DNA of 24,285 nucleotides from a virus: the IMG/VR virus record IMGVR_UViG_3300031884_000136, positions 1-24,285 of that record; one strand, written 5' to 3'. Positions 1 through 8,176 of the stretch are shown here, piece after piece. The notes beneath the pieces were generated by a model. It saw only the letters and a list, made by a program, of their open reading frames with translations. It had not been told where the DNA came from and did not search any database. Made by a program: the position numbers and the translations under genes. The stretch's first letter is position 1. Each line of letters starts with the position of its first letter.

Positions 1-2
1 AT

Positions 3-1355
3 TTTACAGTTGGCCCTACAAACGATCAAAACGCATCTGGTGGAACATTTGTTGCCTATATATTTAGTATTGGTGGCACAGGTGGTTTTGGGCTAACAGG
101 AACGCAAGACATCATTAGTTGTGGTTCATTTACTACTAATAGTAGTGGAAATGCGACTATTAGTCTTGGTTGGGAGCCTCAATATTTTTTATATAAAAGA
201 TATAGTGGAAGTAGTGTTTGGTATGTATTTGATGAAATGCGTGGATTCAATAATACATTTGCCCAAGCTCTTTATCCAAATTCCACAAGTTCTGAAGGTA
301 ATATAAGTTCTCCCTATGAAATACCAACAGCTACAGGCATCAATGTAATTGGTGATACAGCATCATCTAGCTACATCTACATAGCCATACGCAGAGGCCC
401 AATGGCTACTCCTACTACTGGGACTAGTGTGTTTAATCCTGTTGTTGCTACACCAAGTGGTGCAACTACAATTTCAACAGGATTTGTTAGTGATTTATTG
501 ATAGGCACAGAAAATTCTCAATCAGCAGGAGCGTCAACACCAATAGTTTTTGATAGATTGAGAGGCGATAGTACATCTAGTTACACTTTTTTAAGAACAA
601 CTACAACTGGAGCTGAAATATCATCAACTGGAGGCGGAATAGGGTTTGATAATAATACTAGCATTGTAGATAATTTCTTTAATACTATTTCATCAATTAC
701 AGATGCAGATACTTATTGGAATTTTGCTAGAGCACCAGGATTCTTTGATGAAGTTGTATATACCGCAACTAACGCAACAACAACATTGCCACATAATTTA
801 ACTGTTGCGCCTGAAATGATGATTGTTAAAGATAGAAGTGCAGGTTCTTGGTATGTTTACCATAAATCATTACATGGTGGAGTTAATCCGCAACAATATT
901 ATTTAGCTTTAAATGTTACTAACGCTCAAAATGCAACTGCAAATACAACAGTTTGGGGAAATACTGCCCCTACATCTACTCAATTTACTGTAGGTAATTT
1001 ATTTGGCTCTACTACTGATAGCATTGTTACTTATTTATTTGCTACTTGTGCTGGTGTTTCTTATGTAGGTTCATACACAGGAAACGGTGGAACTCAAGCT
1101 ATATCATGTGGGTTTGGTGCTGGAGGGGCTAGGTTTATATTAGCAAAAGCAACAAGCACGACAGGTAATTGGTATGTGTTTGATAGCGCAAATGGCCTTA
1201 CATCAAGTTCAAGCCCCTATTTGTTGTGGAATTCAACTGCTGCACAAACCACAGGAAATAACGGTGTATATGCCTCAAGCGGAGGTTTTACATTAACATC
1301 TTCGTCACCTGTCAATACATCAGGTGGGACATTCATCTTCTTAGCAATCGCATAA
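3..1355 (+). CDS. Tail fibre/appendage protein with DUF7483-like repeats (5' end outside window)
   Basis: The reading frame is open from the first full codon, so the gene starts upstream of the window; the first internal ATG (237) is not the start. The protein repeats a motif in which a hydrophobic strand is followed by a Lys and then W-Y-V-[FY]-D/H. I see it near 170-235, 815-865 and 1130-1185. A second shared block (FTVG, then a VAY/VTY-type strand, then ISCG) occurs at about 3-130 and 985-1110. This matches the DUF7483-type repeats of phage fibre-like proteins. The composition is Thr/Ser/Gly/Asn-rich with almost no charged residues, typical of beta-rich extracellular virion parts. Its role as a receptor-binding or decoration appendage is inferred. 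It is followed nine bases later by a tail chaperone-like gene. Confidence 0.8.
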   Translation, partial: FTVGPTNDQNASGGTFVAYIFSIGGTGGFGLTGTQDIISCGSFTTNSSGNATISLGWEPQYFLYKRYSGSSVWYVFDEMRGFNNTFAQALYPNSTSSEGNISSPYEIPTATGINVIGDTASSSYIYIAIRRGPMATPTTGTSVFNPVVATPSGATTISTGFVSDLLIGTENSQSAGASTPIVFDRLRGDSTSSYTFLRTTTTGAEISSTGGGIGFDNNTSIVDNFFNTISSITDADTYWNFARAPGFFDEVVYTATNATTTLPHNLTVAPEMMIVKDRSAGSWYVYHKSLHGGVNPQQYYLALNVTNAQNATANTTVWGNTAPTSTQFTVGNLFGSTTDSIVTYLFATCAGVSYVGSYTGNGGTQAISCGFGAGGARFILAKATSTTGNWYVFDSANGLTSSSSPYLLWNSTAAQTTGNNGVYASSGGFTLTSSSPVNTSGGTFIFLAIA

Positions 1356-1364
1356 GGACAAAAA

Positions 1365-1883
1365 ATGCAAATCAGAATTAGATCAACAGGACAAGTGATG
1401 TATGAGGAAGCCTTTAGGCAACACATACAACAATCTGGTGGCCCATCATGGGGTCAAACCACAACAGATATTCTCAATGAATTGGGTGCTGACGTTGTAT
1501 TTGATGGCCCACAACCCACTCTGACACCTCCTTACCAAGTATCCGTACCCAACGGTGTGGTTGAAGAAAATGGTCAATGGTACACATCATTCATTGCTGG
1601 GCCTGTGTTTACAGACACAACAGAAGATGGTGTGACCACAACTGCTTCCCAACATCAAGCTGCTTATCAAGCTCAGATGGACGCAACACAAGCCACAAGC
1701 GTTCGTGCTCAACGTGATGAAAAGTTAACTGCTTGCGATTGGACACAAGCACCTGACAATCCAATGGCTAGTGCAACAAAAACTGCTTGGGCAACTTACA
1801 GACAAGCATTGAGAGATTTGACTAAGGAAACAGGATTTCCTTGGACTATGACATGGCCTACTGATCCTACTGGAGATAAATAA
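1365..1883 (+). CDS. Tail fibre assembly chaperone-like protein (Phage_tail_APC type)
   Basis: 172 aa. The C-terminal third has the pattern of the phage tail-assembly chaperone family (PF16778 type): R-x2-[KR]-L-x2-CDW-x-Q, then WATYRQALRDL, an aromatic/Pro stretch and TWP near the end. Family members are encoded next to tail fibre genes and are thought to help fibre folding or attachment. The N-terminal 100 residues are not recognised. The start has AAGGA (1354-1358) six bases upstream of ATG. It sits between two fibre-like genes, and its stop overlaps the next start (TAAATG junction). A second gene with the same C-terminal domain lies at 6405. The domain assignment is from motif memory; the function is inferred from family and context. 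Confidence 0.75.
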   Translation: MQIRIRSTGQVMYEEAFRQHIQQSGGPSWGQTTTDILNELGADVVFDGPQPTLTPPYQVSVPNGVVEENGQWYTSFIAGPVFTDTTEDGVTTTASQHQAAYQAQMDATQATSVRAQRDEKLTACDWTQAPDNPMASATKTAWATYRQALRDLTKETGFPWTMTWPTDPTGDK

Positions 1884-2555
1884 ATGACTATTCCTCGCAA
1901 TCTATCATTTCTAGCAGAAGGTGCTAGTTCAACTGGTGTATTGGGTACTGCTAATGGTGGTACTGGATTAAACACATTAGGAACAGCAGGACAAGCGTTG
2001 GTTGTTAACTCTGGTGCTACTGGGTTGACTTATTCAACTCCTAGTGCTGGTGCTATGGCTTTAATTAGTACACAGACTGCATCTGGATCATCTTCAATAG
2101 CTTTTACTGGATTAAGTGGATATGATAAATATTTTTTAATTTTGCAAAATATATTGCCATCGGCAGCAAATGGAATTTTAGAAATGCAAGTTGGAACAGG
2201 TGCTGGCCCAACATATATAACTTCTGGATATGCAAATCAAATATCGGAAATTACAACCACATTAAATGCTGTAAGAAATGGAGATACAACTGTTTTAGTA
2301 TATGCAAGTTCTCAAGTAGGTTCATCAAATAGTGTTAATGGATTTTCTGGAAAATTAGTTTTTACAAATATGACAAGTGGTGGAGCTACTGATGTTACAG
2401 GTGTATTAGGATGGGCAGACGCATCAACTACTATTGTTAGCGCACCTCTCTCTGGCTTTACTACAAATACAACAGCAAAAACAGCAATTAAAATATTTTT
2501 CAATACTGGAAATATTACATCTGGAAAAGCATCCCTTTACGGAATATCCTCATAA
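1884..2555 (+). CDS. Tail fibre-like structural protein
   Basis: 223 aa. The N-terminus carries the phrase G-T-A-N-G-G-T-G near residue 21, followed by GQALVVN and G-L-T-Y-S-T-P. This Gly/Thr linker is common at the start of phage tail fibre and appendage domains. The rest is a Ser/Thr/Gly-rich, beta-like domain with few charges, consistent with a compact receptor-binding or decoration head. The gene follows the preceding stop immediately. Its end is followed by the same CATAAGGACA-type junction that ends the first gene of the window. The exact ligand and position in the virion cannot be told from sequence. Confidence 0.65.
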   Translation: MTIPRNLSFLAEGASSTGVLGTANGGTGLNTLGTAGQALVVNSGATGLTYSTPSAGAMALISTQTASGSSSIAFTGLSGYDKYFLILQNILPSAANGILEMQVGTGAGPTYITSGYANQISEITTTLNAVRNGDTTVLVYASSQVGSSNSVNGFSGKLVFTNMTSGGATDVTGVLGWADASTTIVSAPLSGFTTNTTAKTAIKIFFNTGNITSGKASLYGISS

Positions 2556-2564
2556 GGACAGAAA

Positions 2565-2855
2565 ATGACACTAAACAACCAAATCATTGCTTATTTAACA
2601 ACCAATAACATTGCTTATTCTGTTGGTGACTACCAAACAGGACAACCTGAAGGCCAAGCAGATCAAATATTGCATTGGGATGCAAAACTAGGAACACAAC
2701 CTACACAAGCTCAATTAGATTCAGCATATTCAACATACCAAGCGCAATTAACTGCTCAAGCACAAGCAAAAGAAGCTGTAAAGGCATCTGCTTTGGCTAA
2801 GTTAACTGCTTTAGGCTTAACTGCTGACGAAATCAAGGCAATAGTAGGCACTTAA
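2565..2855 (+). CDS. Small XkdW-like tail-associated protein
   Basis: 96 aa. The middle has I-L-x-W-D followed by T-Q-P-T-Q-A-Q-L-D-S-A, as in small XkdW-like proteins found after tail fibre genes. The remainder is an Ala/Gln/Lys-rich helix ending in LTALGLTADEIKAIVG, a closing motif common to many phage tail-region small proteins. The start has AAGGA (2554-2558) six bases upstream. A chaperone or fibre accessory role is inferred from position after a fibre gene. No catalytic motif is visible. Confidence 0.6.
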   Translation: MTLNNQIIAYLTTNNIAYSVGDYQTGQPEGQADQILHWDAKLGTQPTQAQLDSAYSTYQAQLTAQAQAKEAVKASALAKLTALGLTADEIKAIVGT

Positions 2856-2868
2856 AAGGAATTAAATA

Positions 2869-3393
2869 ATGTCTGAGCAAGGTTATACCCCGTTAAGAAT
2901 TCCTTTTGCGAACATGAGCAAGGAGTATTTACATTCTTTGTTTGAGTACAAGGATGGCAAACTATTTTGGCGCAATGATAAAGCAAAGGGCAAAATCAAA
3001 GCGGGAGATAGATCGGGGTCTTTAAGCACTAGAGGTTATTGGAGAATAACTGTAGATTACAAAGAATATCCTGAGCATAGGCTTATTTTTATGATGCACT
3101 ACGGTTATTTTCCAAAAGAAATTGACCATATAAACAATGATTGTTTAGATAATAAAATAGAAAATTTAAGAGAAACTACAAGAGTTAACAATTCTTTTAA
3201 TAGAAGGTTGTTTAAAACAAATACAAGTGGTTGCAAAAATGTTTCTTGGATTAAATCAAGAAATAAATGGTTAGTGGAAGTAAAAGCTCATGGAAAACGA
3301 AATCAATGGTGGATAAAAGATTTTGAACTTGCCGAGTTAGTTGCCAAAGAAGCAAGGAATAAATACCATAAGGAATTTGCAAATCATGGCTGA
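2869..3393 (+). CDS. HNH homing-type endonuclease with AP2-like C-terminus, fused to a copy of the next gene's N-terminus
   Basis: 174 aa. Residues 6-17 (YTPLRIPFANMS) are identical to residues 5-16 of the downstream structural protein. From about residue 18 it is a typical free-standing phage HNH protein: EHRL at 69-72, IDHINND at 85-91, then N95, N99 and L100, matching the HNH_3 metal-finger core. It continues with K-T-N-T-S-G-C-K-N-V-S-W (116-127) and a basic AP2-like DNA-binding region ending KEARNKYHKEFA. Such genes make site-specific double-strand breaks and spread by homing. SD AAGGA (2856-2860) lies eight bases from ATG. The end overlaps the next start by eight bases. The duplicated N-terminus suggests the gene entered at the 5' end of the neighbour. 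Confidence 0.88.
   Translation: MSEQGYTPLRIPFANMSKEYLHSLFEYKDGKLFWRNDKAKGKIKAGDRSGSLSTRGYWRITVDYKEYPEHRLIFMMHYGYFPKEIDHINNDCLDNKIENLRETTRVNNSFNRRLFKTNTSGCKNVSWIKSRNKWLVEVKAHGKRNQWWIKDFELAELVAKEARNKYHKEFANHG
2884..2919 (+). repeat. Duplicated 5' coding segment, copy A (in HNH gene)
   Basis: Twelve codons encoding YTPLRIPFANMS. They match copy B (3398-3433) at 12 of 12 residues but 27 of 36 bases by my count. Seven of the twelve codons differ, all synonymously. The longest shared run is ATTCCTTTTGC. An AAGGAATT sequence also precedes both start codons. Confidence 0.85.
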
Positions 3394-5047
3394 TTCATAC
3401 ACACCATTACGAATTCCTTTTGCTAATATGTCATTTAGCCCAGATGTTCCAAGTAATGCTCTTTTGCCTAACGAATACAACTCAGGGTATAACATTGAAG
3501 CAGATGTCAGGGGATTAAAGAAAGTTGACGGAGAACAATCAATTCTGTCAGCAATACCTGGCAACGCAATCTTTATTGAGGGCGGTTTTCGCAACGGTAA
3601 CCTTTGGTCATTCATTGCCGCAAACTCTTCAGGAGCCTGGTATCTGATCAACCAATCAGGTATCAGTACGATTACTCCTGCTTCTCCTTATACAACTTCT
3701 AGTATTTACACGGGCTATAGCTATTCAGGAACTACAGCCGCAACAGCCGCACCTATTACTGGCTCATGGATTGGACAAGTATTTTTTATCAATGATGGGA
3801 TTAATCCTCCCATGTACTTCTATCCCAATGCCACGCAAATCTATATGTACGACAATGCTCCAGACAATTATGTTTGGAACTATGAGTCATCAATAGGTGT
3901 TACTGCCGTACAAGCTTCTTTTGTTAGAGAATATTCTTCTCCTAACATTGGCAACATTTTGATTGCTGGTAACCTGACTAAAACTCAATCCAGCATCACG
4001 ACTTTGCACCCCACTTCTGTTAGATGGAGTCAGTCATTTGCAAATACGGGAGTACCTGCAACATGGGCTCCTACTTTGACAAACACAGCCAATGAGTTAG
4101 AAGTTCCTGTTCGTGGACCTTTGATTGATGGATTTTCATTAGGGGCTAACTTCTTTGTTTGCTCTTATTGGGATACAGTAATCTTTTCTCCTATTGCTTA
4201 TCAAAGCTTTAGTGCTCCTTTGTTTGGTATTTCTTTGTTTAAAAAAGGCAGAGGATTACTTAATCAAAATTGTTGGGACAATGGAGACGATATTGTTTAT
4301 GGCGTTGATGCCAGGGACATTTGGGCTTTTGACGGTACTAATTTTTATTCCTTGGCTAACCAAAAGTTAAAGAATTACTTTTACGCAAATTTAAATTCTA
4401 ACTACATTCAACACGTTCATGTGGTTAATAATACAAAGAAGAATCAAGTAGAGATTTACTATCCTTCTTTAAGTTCTTCAGGGTTCTGCGATCAAATGCT
4501 TTCTTATCGATACGATTTGAAAGTATGGAATGCTCCTAAAACAATCAACAACTCAGCAATGGCTGTTGAAGCTCCTGTCTATAACGGTAGTTCATTTAAC
4601 ACCGCTACTAGATGTACTGTTTATGTTCCCAATACGGGAGCAGGAAGCCGTCAATTGGTCCAGACAGGTATAGGTACTTCTTTCTCTGGAAACGCTATCT
4701 CAAGCCTATTTGAGAGGGATAACTTGGCTTTGCTTGATGATATGGGCAACCCAGTAACTTATCCTCACCATATTTATGTTCACAGGCTTTTCCCAGAAGT
4801 TTCAACCACTACGCCTGGCAACAATCCTTACATTAGCATTACTGTTGGTGGGGCTAATTCGACAGCTCAACCTCCTGTATTTGGGGACACGCAAACTGTA
4901 GCAATCGTTACTGATAACCCTTGGGTGATTACAAATCAAAACGATGTTAGAACTGTGGCTTTAAAGGTGAGTTCGTCAGACGCTATAAATACTTGGAACA
5001 TTACAGCAATGACATTCTTATCGACTGTTGTTGAGGATTCATTCTAA
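3386..5047 (+). CDS. P22 gp10-like packaged-DNA stabilisation / tail nozzle-type structural protein
   Basis: 553 aa when started at ATG 3386, which has AAGGA (3370-3374) upstream; an earlier in-frame ATG at 3341 lies inside the HNH gene and lacks support. The layout matches the beta-propeller family of phage stabilisation/nozzle proteins. It has an N-terminal IP-F-x-P-D-V strand region, a mid-protein VRWSQ-x-P-x-x-W motif, GPLIDG, and GLLNQNCWDNGDDIVYGVDA followed by IWAFDG. Near the end is a VEIYYPS / LSYRYDLKVWNAP block. Such proteins plug the portal-tail channel and keep DNA inside the capsid. It is the best evidence here for a podovirus-like tail. The first 16 residues are duplicated in the upstream HNH gene. 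The family assignment rests on motif pattern only. Confidence 0.7.
   Translation: MADSYTPLRIPFANMSFSPDVPSNALLPNEYNSGYNIEADVRGLKKVDGEQSILSAIPGNAIFIEGGFRNGNLWSFIAANSSGAWYLINQSGISTITPASPYTTSSIYTGYSYSGTTAATAAPITGSWIGQVFFINDGINPPMYFYPNATQIYMYDNAPDNYVWNYESSIGVTAVQASFVREYSSPNIGNILIAGNLTKTQSSITTLHPTSVRWSQSFANTGVPATWAPTLTNTANELEVPVRGPLIDGFSLGANFFVCSYWDTVIFSPIAYQSFSAPLFGISLFKKGRGLLNQNCWDNGDDIVYGVDARDIWAFDGTNFYSLANQKLKNYFYANLNSNYIQHVHVVNNTKKNQVEIYYPSLSSSGFCDQMLSYRYDLKVWNAPKTINNSAMAVEAPVYNGSSFNTATRCTVYVPNTGAGSRQLVQTGIGTSFSGNAISSLFERDNLALLDDMGNPVTYPHHIYVHRLFPEVSTTTPGNNPYISITVGGANSTAQPPVFGDTQTVAIVTDNPWVITNQNDVRTVALKVSSSDAINTWNITAMTFLSTVVEDSF
3398..3433 (+). repeat. Duplicated 5' coding segment, copy B (native gene)
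   Basis: Codons 5-16 of the gp10-like gene, encoding the same YTPLRIPFANMS as copy A at 2884-2919. Third-position changes and one Ser codon switch (AGC versus TCA) account for all nine base differences. This is not a recent direct repeat, because a fresh duplication would be identical at the DNA level. Confidence 0.85.
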
Positions 5048-6408
5048 TGACCTACTTTGTAAACTCAGGTAGCAGTAACACAGACATTGTGTCTGCGGTT
5101 AACTATATATTGGCAAACCTAAACACCAATTACTTGTCTAATTCCAACACGGGGATTATCACGACAAGTACGACTGCTACTTCAGCTACATCAACCACGG
5201 GTCAAACAACCAGGTATTTGTACAGATATTTAGATGTTGCATTTGCTGATAACTATGCAGGTAATCAGAATTTCTCCTCAACGCCTTTGTCTACTTCAAA
5301 GTTCTTTGGGCTGAGAAATACAAATACGAATGCTTGGGACAGCAATCCTACTGACTATGTTTGGTATCAGGTAGCTGGTGGGTTTCCTACAGGTACTTTT
5401 CTTTGGTATCAGACCTTTGGTGGCCTACAGATTAATCTGGTGGTTTCTGCGTTTGCTCCAAGCCCTGCTTATCAAATTTGCCCTAATGCTGTTCCTATTG
5501 ATTTAACCATCATTTCGACAGCAACAAATCTATTGGCTAGAACAGCCTATACGATTTCTTACGACACATTAGCAAACACTCCTGCTTCTTACACAACAAC
5601 AGGAAACTCAACTTTTCCTCCTCCAGGCACTTGGGATACAACCAATCCTGAGACTTGGGTAGCAAACCCTCCTTCATACAATGCCGCACAAAATCTTTGG
5701 GAAATTGACGGTATTTACAATCCATCAACCAATTTAACCACTTGGGCGGCTCCTTACTTAGCCACACTAAAAGTAGGGACTTTAAGCGCAATTACGACAA
5801 ATACGGGCAGTTTGAACGTCACAGGCACGTTTCAAGCCAATAATGCGGCATTAAGTGGAACTGGGATGACAGGTTCTGGAGGTGTTTTATACCCTACTGG
5901 ATACTTTGCTTTTGGTAATTCATCATCAAACATTACCAATTCAGCATCAGGTGTGTTTATTAATGGGTTTACTACCAATACCACAGGTTCTTTTGCTGGT
6001 GGATACATTACAAGTACACCTACAACTCTTTTGAGTTTTTCAATACCAGGAACAAATGTCTCTTATCCTGCAATATTAACCACTTCAGGTTGTGTTAATG
6101 CTCAAATTCCTAACACTACTTCTGCTTATGTATTGATTGATTTGAGGTTTGGAACATATAACACGACTCTTGGTGTTTATGAGTTTAGTTATTATCCATC
6201 ATTTGCTTTAGGTACTTTTAATATTGGTACTAGTGGTTGGGTAACTGTTCCTTATTCATTAACTGGAGTAGGTAACTTACCAGCAGGTAATTACAACTTC
6301 ATAGTGACAGCAACTTGTACTTTTTATACTGCCGCAGGAGTTTCATTGGGTACAGGATACATTCAATATCTTGATGTTTTCACTTCTTTTTTACAGCCAT
6401 TGGTATGA
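5047..6408 (+). CDS. Large tail tip/fibre-type structural protein
   Basis: 453 aa. The start shares a base with the preceding stop (TAATG). Residues about 1-230 are Thr/Asn/Ser/Tyr-rich with several W and P residues. Around residues 240-270 is LKVGTLSAITTNTGSLNVTG, the repeat-like linker found in C-terminal parts of tail tip (J/DUF1983-like) and fibre proteins. The C-terminal 180 residues form a Gly/Thr/Ser-rich beta domain. Few charged residues are present. It is followed by a tail chaperone-like gene overlapping by four bases, which supports a fibre or tip role. The exact family was not recognised. Confidence 0.6.
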   Translation: MTYFVNSGSSNTDIVSAVNYILANLNTNYLSNSNTGIITTSTTATSATSTTGQTTRYLYRYLDVAFADNYAGNQNFSSTPLSTSKFFGLRNTNTNAWDSNPTDYVWYQVAGGFPTGTFLWYQTFGGLQINLVVSAFAPSPAYQICPNAVPIDLTIISTATNLLARTAYTISYDTLANTPASYTTTGNSTFPPPGTWDTTNPETWVANPPSYNAAQNLWEIDGIYNPSTNLTTWAAPYLATLKVGTLSAITTNTGSLNVTGTFQANNAALSGTGMTGSGGVLYPTGYFAFGNSSSNITNSASGVFINGFTTNTTGSFAGGYITSTPTTLLSFSIPGTNVSYPAILTTSGCVNAQIPNTTSAYVLIDLRFGTYNTTLGVYEFSYYPSFALGTFNIGTSGWVTVPYSLTGVGNLPAGNYNFIVTATCTFYTAAGVSLGTGYIQYLDVFTSFLQPLV

Positions 6409-6866
6409 AAAATTACACAATATACAACCCTGCCAATGGTGAAATCATTCGATCAGGCAATTGCCAAGATCAAGATTTTGAATTGCAAACCATTGCCAAT
6501 TGTTTAACCATTGAAGGTAAAAGCAATTACACAACCAATTATGTTTTGAATGGTCAGATTCAAACATACACACCTGAGCAACAGACAGCAAAGTCTCAGC
6601 CTCAGCCTTGGTATATGCAATGGAGCAATCAGACGTTTTCTTGGGTTGATAGCAGAAATACTGATCAAATAAAACAAGACAAAATCGTTTCTGTAGATGC
6701 CCAAAGATCAGAATTGTTAAGTAATTCTGATTGGATTGTTATTAGGGCTACAGACCAAGGAACACCAATACCACAAGCTTGGAAAACATATAGACAAGCT
6801 TTAAGAGACATTCCAACGCAATCAGGTTATCCATTTAATGTGATTTGGCCTGTTGCTCCAACTTAA
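6405..6866 (+). CDS. Second tail fibre assembly chaperone-like protein
   Basis: 153 aa, starting at an ATGA overlap with the upstream fibre-type gene. The C-terminal 60 residues repeat the pattern of the 1365 gene: R-x-E-L-L-x-N-S-D-W, then A-W-K-T-Y-R-Q-A-L-R-D-I, and I-W-P near the end. This is the Phage_tail_APC-type domain. The N-terminal half (YTIYNPANGEIIRSGNC) resembles the short beta domain that often precedes it. Each of the two paralogues directly follows a fibre-type gene, suggesting one dedicated chaperone per fibre. Partner specificity is inferred. Confidence 0.72.
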   Translation: MKNYTIYNPANGEIIRSGNCQDQDFELQTIANCLTIEGKSNYTTNYVLNGQIQTYTPEQQTAKSQPQPWYMQWSNQTFSWVDSRNTDQIKQDKIVSVDAQRSELLSNSDWIVIRATDQGTPIPQAWKTYRQALRDIPTQSGYPFNVIWPVAPT

Positions 6867-6902
6867 ACTAAAATTAAGTTTATTTAACAAAAAAGGTTAA
6901 TC

Positions 6903-7163
6903 ATGGGATACCAAGCATCTTCAGGCACAGGACAACCTAGCGGCAAATCAGGTGGGATGATGCAACCTCCTCCTGTACAAGGTCAAGCAAATACTTTGAT
7001 GAGCGTCACGCCTCCTGGTCAAGCACAAAACACAGTAACGTCTGGTCAACCTATAATGGGGCAACCAAATCAATACATGAATACGGTAGGTGCAAATACT
7101 CAACCATTATTCAATAACCAAGCATATCGCCCACAAATTAGTGGTGGGAAAGGGAAGGGATAA
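6903..7163 (+). CDS. Small Gly/Gln/Pro-rich virion-region protein
   Basis: 86 aa, low complexity, rich in Gly, Gln, Pro and Asn with a basic Gly/Lys tail (GGKGKG). AAAAAAGG lies six bases upstream of ATG. No domain was recognised. Similar short disordered proteins commonly sit between tail and internal virion genes in podovirus-like genomes. A structural or scaffold-like role is only a guess. The start follows a 36-base gap, and the next gene begins two bases after the stop. Confidence 0.55.
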   Translation: MGYQASSGTGQPSGKSGGMMQPPPVQGQANTLMSVTPPGQAQNTVTSGQPIMGQPNQYMNTVGANTQPLFNNQAYRPQISGGKGKG

Positions 7164-7165
7164 TC

Positions 7166-8176
7166 ATGGGTGGACTATCTGGCGGTAAATCATCTGGCAA
7201 TCAAAGCACGAGTGCTCAACTAACGCCACAGCAAACCGAAACACTTAACCTAGAAAATAATTTTCTACAAAGTTATATACCTACTTTGACTGGCACTACT
7301 TCTGGTGCTAATCAGGTTTATCAAAGTCAAGCTCCTAATGTTAACCAGGCGGCCTCCAACGCTGTAAACACAGCCAATACTGCTGGTAACATTCAAGGCA
7401 ACTATGGTGCAGGTGCATTAGGAAGTGGCATCTCTGGACTAGAAAGCTTATTCAGTCCTCAGTACGAACAAAGCCAGGTTGCTGGTGCTTTGGCTCCTGC
7501 AATGTTTGGTGCTCAACAAGCCAACGTAGGTATGAATGCTGGATTTGCTGGTGCAGGTGAGCAAGGCTCTGCTAGAGAAGCATTGGCTAATCAGGCCACA
7601 CAAGCCCTTAATACACAGATGTTGGGCAACATTGCCGCTACTACTGAAGCAGGTATTTCAAACGCAAGAGCGAACGCTGGTCAAGCCCTAGGGACTCTTG
7701 GAACGACCAATTTGAATGCGGCTCCAACTACCATTGGTTCGACTATTGGATACTCAGCCGCACCTTTAAGTAACTATGGACAATATGCAAGCACTATTTA
7801 TGGTGCACCTTCTCAGACTCCTAATTATTCTGGCACTCAAGGGTCTACTTCTAGCGGCACTTCTAAGGGTGTGGGCAAAAGCGATATTAGACTTAAAAGG
7901 TTTGTTCATGCGCTTAATTATGGGCTGAGTGAAGTTCAAAAACTAAAGCCTGTTTCATGGCTTTGGAAAGATTCACAAGCATATGGACCTCAAGCAGAAA
8001 TAGGTTTTGTTGCTCAAGATGTTCAACAAGTTATCCCTGAAGTAATTCACGAGATTGAAGGTATTTTGCATATTGACTATGCAAAGCTGACTGCTGTCTT
8101 AACCAACGCAATCATTCAACAACAAGCTCAGATCGATGCTTTATCTAAGAAATTAGATGAAAGAGAGGTTGTATGA
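7166..8176 (+). CDS. Virion protein with C-terminal S74 intramolecular chaperone/autocleavage domain
   Basis: 336 aa. Residues 1-235 are Ala/Gln/Asn/Gly-rich and look helical, with the feel of internal virion or DNA-ejection proteins: SPQYEQSQVAGALAPAMFGA, then GEQGSAREALANQA. At residue 239 a Peptidase_S74 domain begins: S-D-I-R-L-K with S239 and K244 at the six-residue Ser-Lys spacing of the endosialidase self-cleaving dyad. Then come PVSWLWK, GFVAQDV, PEVI, DYAKLTAVL, and a terminal coiled coil with IIQQQAQIDALSKKL. Self-cleavage before S239 would release about 98 residues. S74 domains usually trimerise and fold tail spikes, so its place on this N-terminal region is unusual. Domain identification is firm; the role of the N-terminus is inferred. 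Confidence 0.8.
   Translation: MGGLSGGKSSGNQSTSAQLTPQQTETLNLENNFLQSYIPTLTGTTSGANQVYQSQAPNVNQAASNAVNTANTAGNIQGNYGAGALGSGISGLESLFSPQYEQSQVAGALAPAMFGAQQANVGMNAGFAGAGEQGSAREALANQATQALNTQMLGNIAATTEAGISNARANAGQALGTLGTTNLNAAPTTIGSTIGYSAAPLSNYGQYASTIYGAPSQTPNYSGTQGSTSSGTSKGVGKSDIRLKRFVHALNYGLSEVQKLKPVSWLWKDSQAYGPQAEIGFVAQDVQQVIPEVIHEIEGILHIDYAKLTAVLTNAIIQQQAQIDALSKKLDEREVV

Noticed and set aside
2869-3433. Self-splicing intron or intein at the HNH site
   Set aside because: The downstream gene has its own start and ribosome site and the duplicated codons make splicing unnecessary; no intein motifs are seen and no intron core was recognised.
3337-3651. 104-codon leftward ORF over the start of the gp10-like gene
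   Set aside because: Antisense shadow of a strongly coding frame, with no ribosome site.
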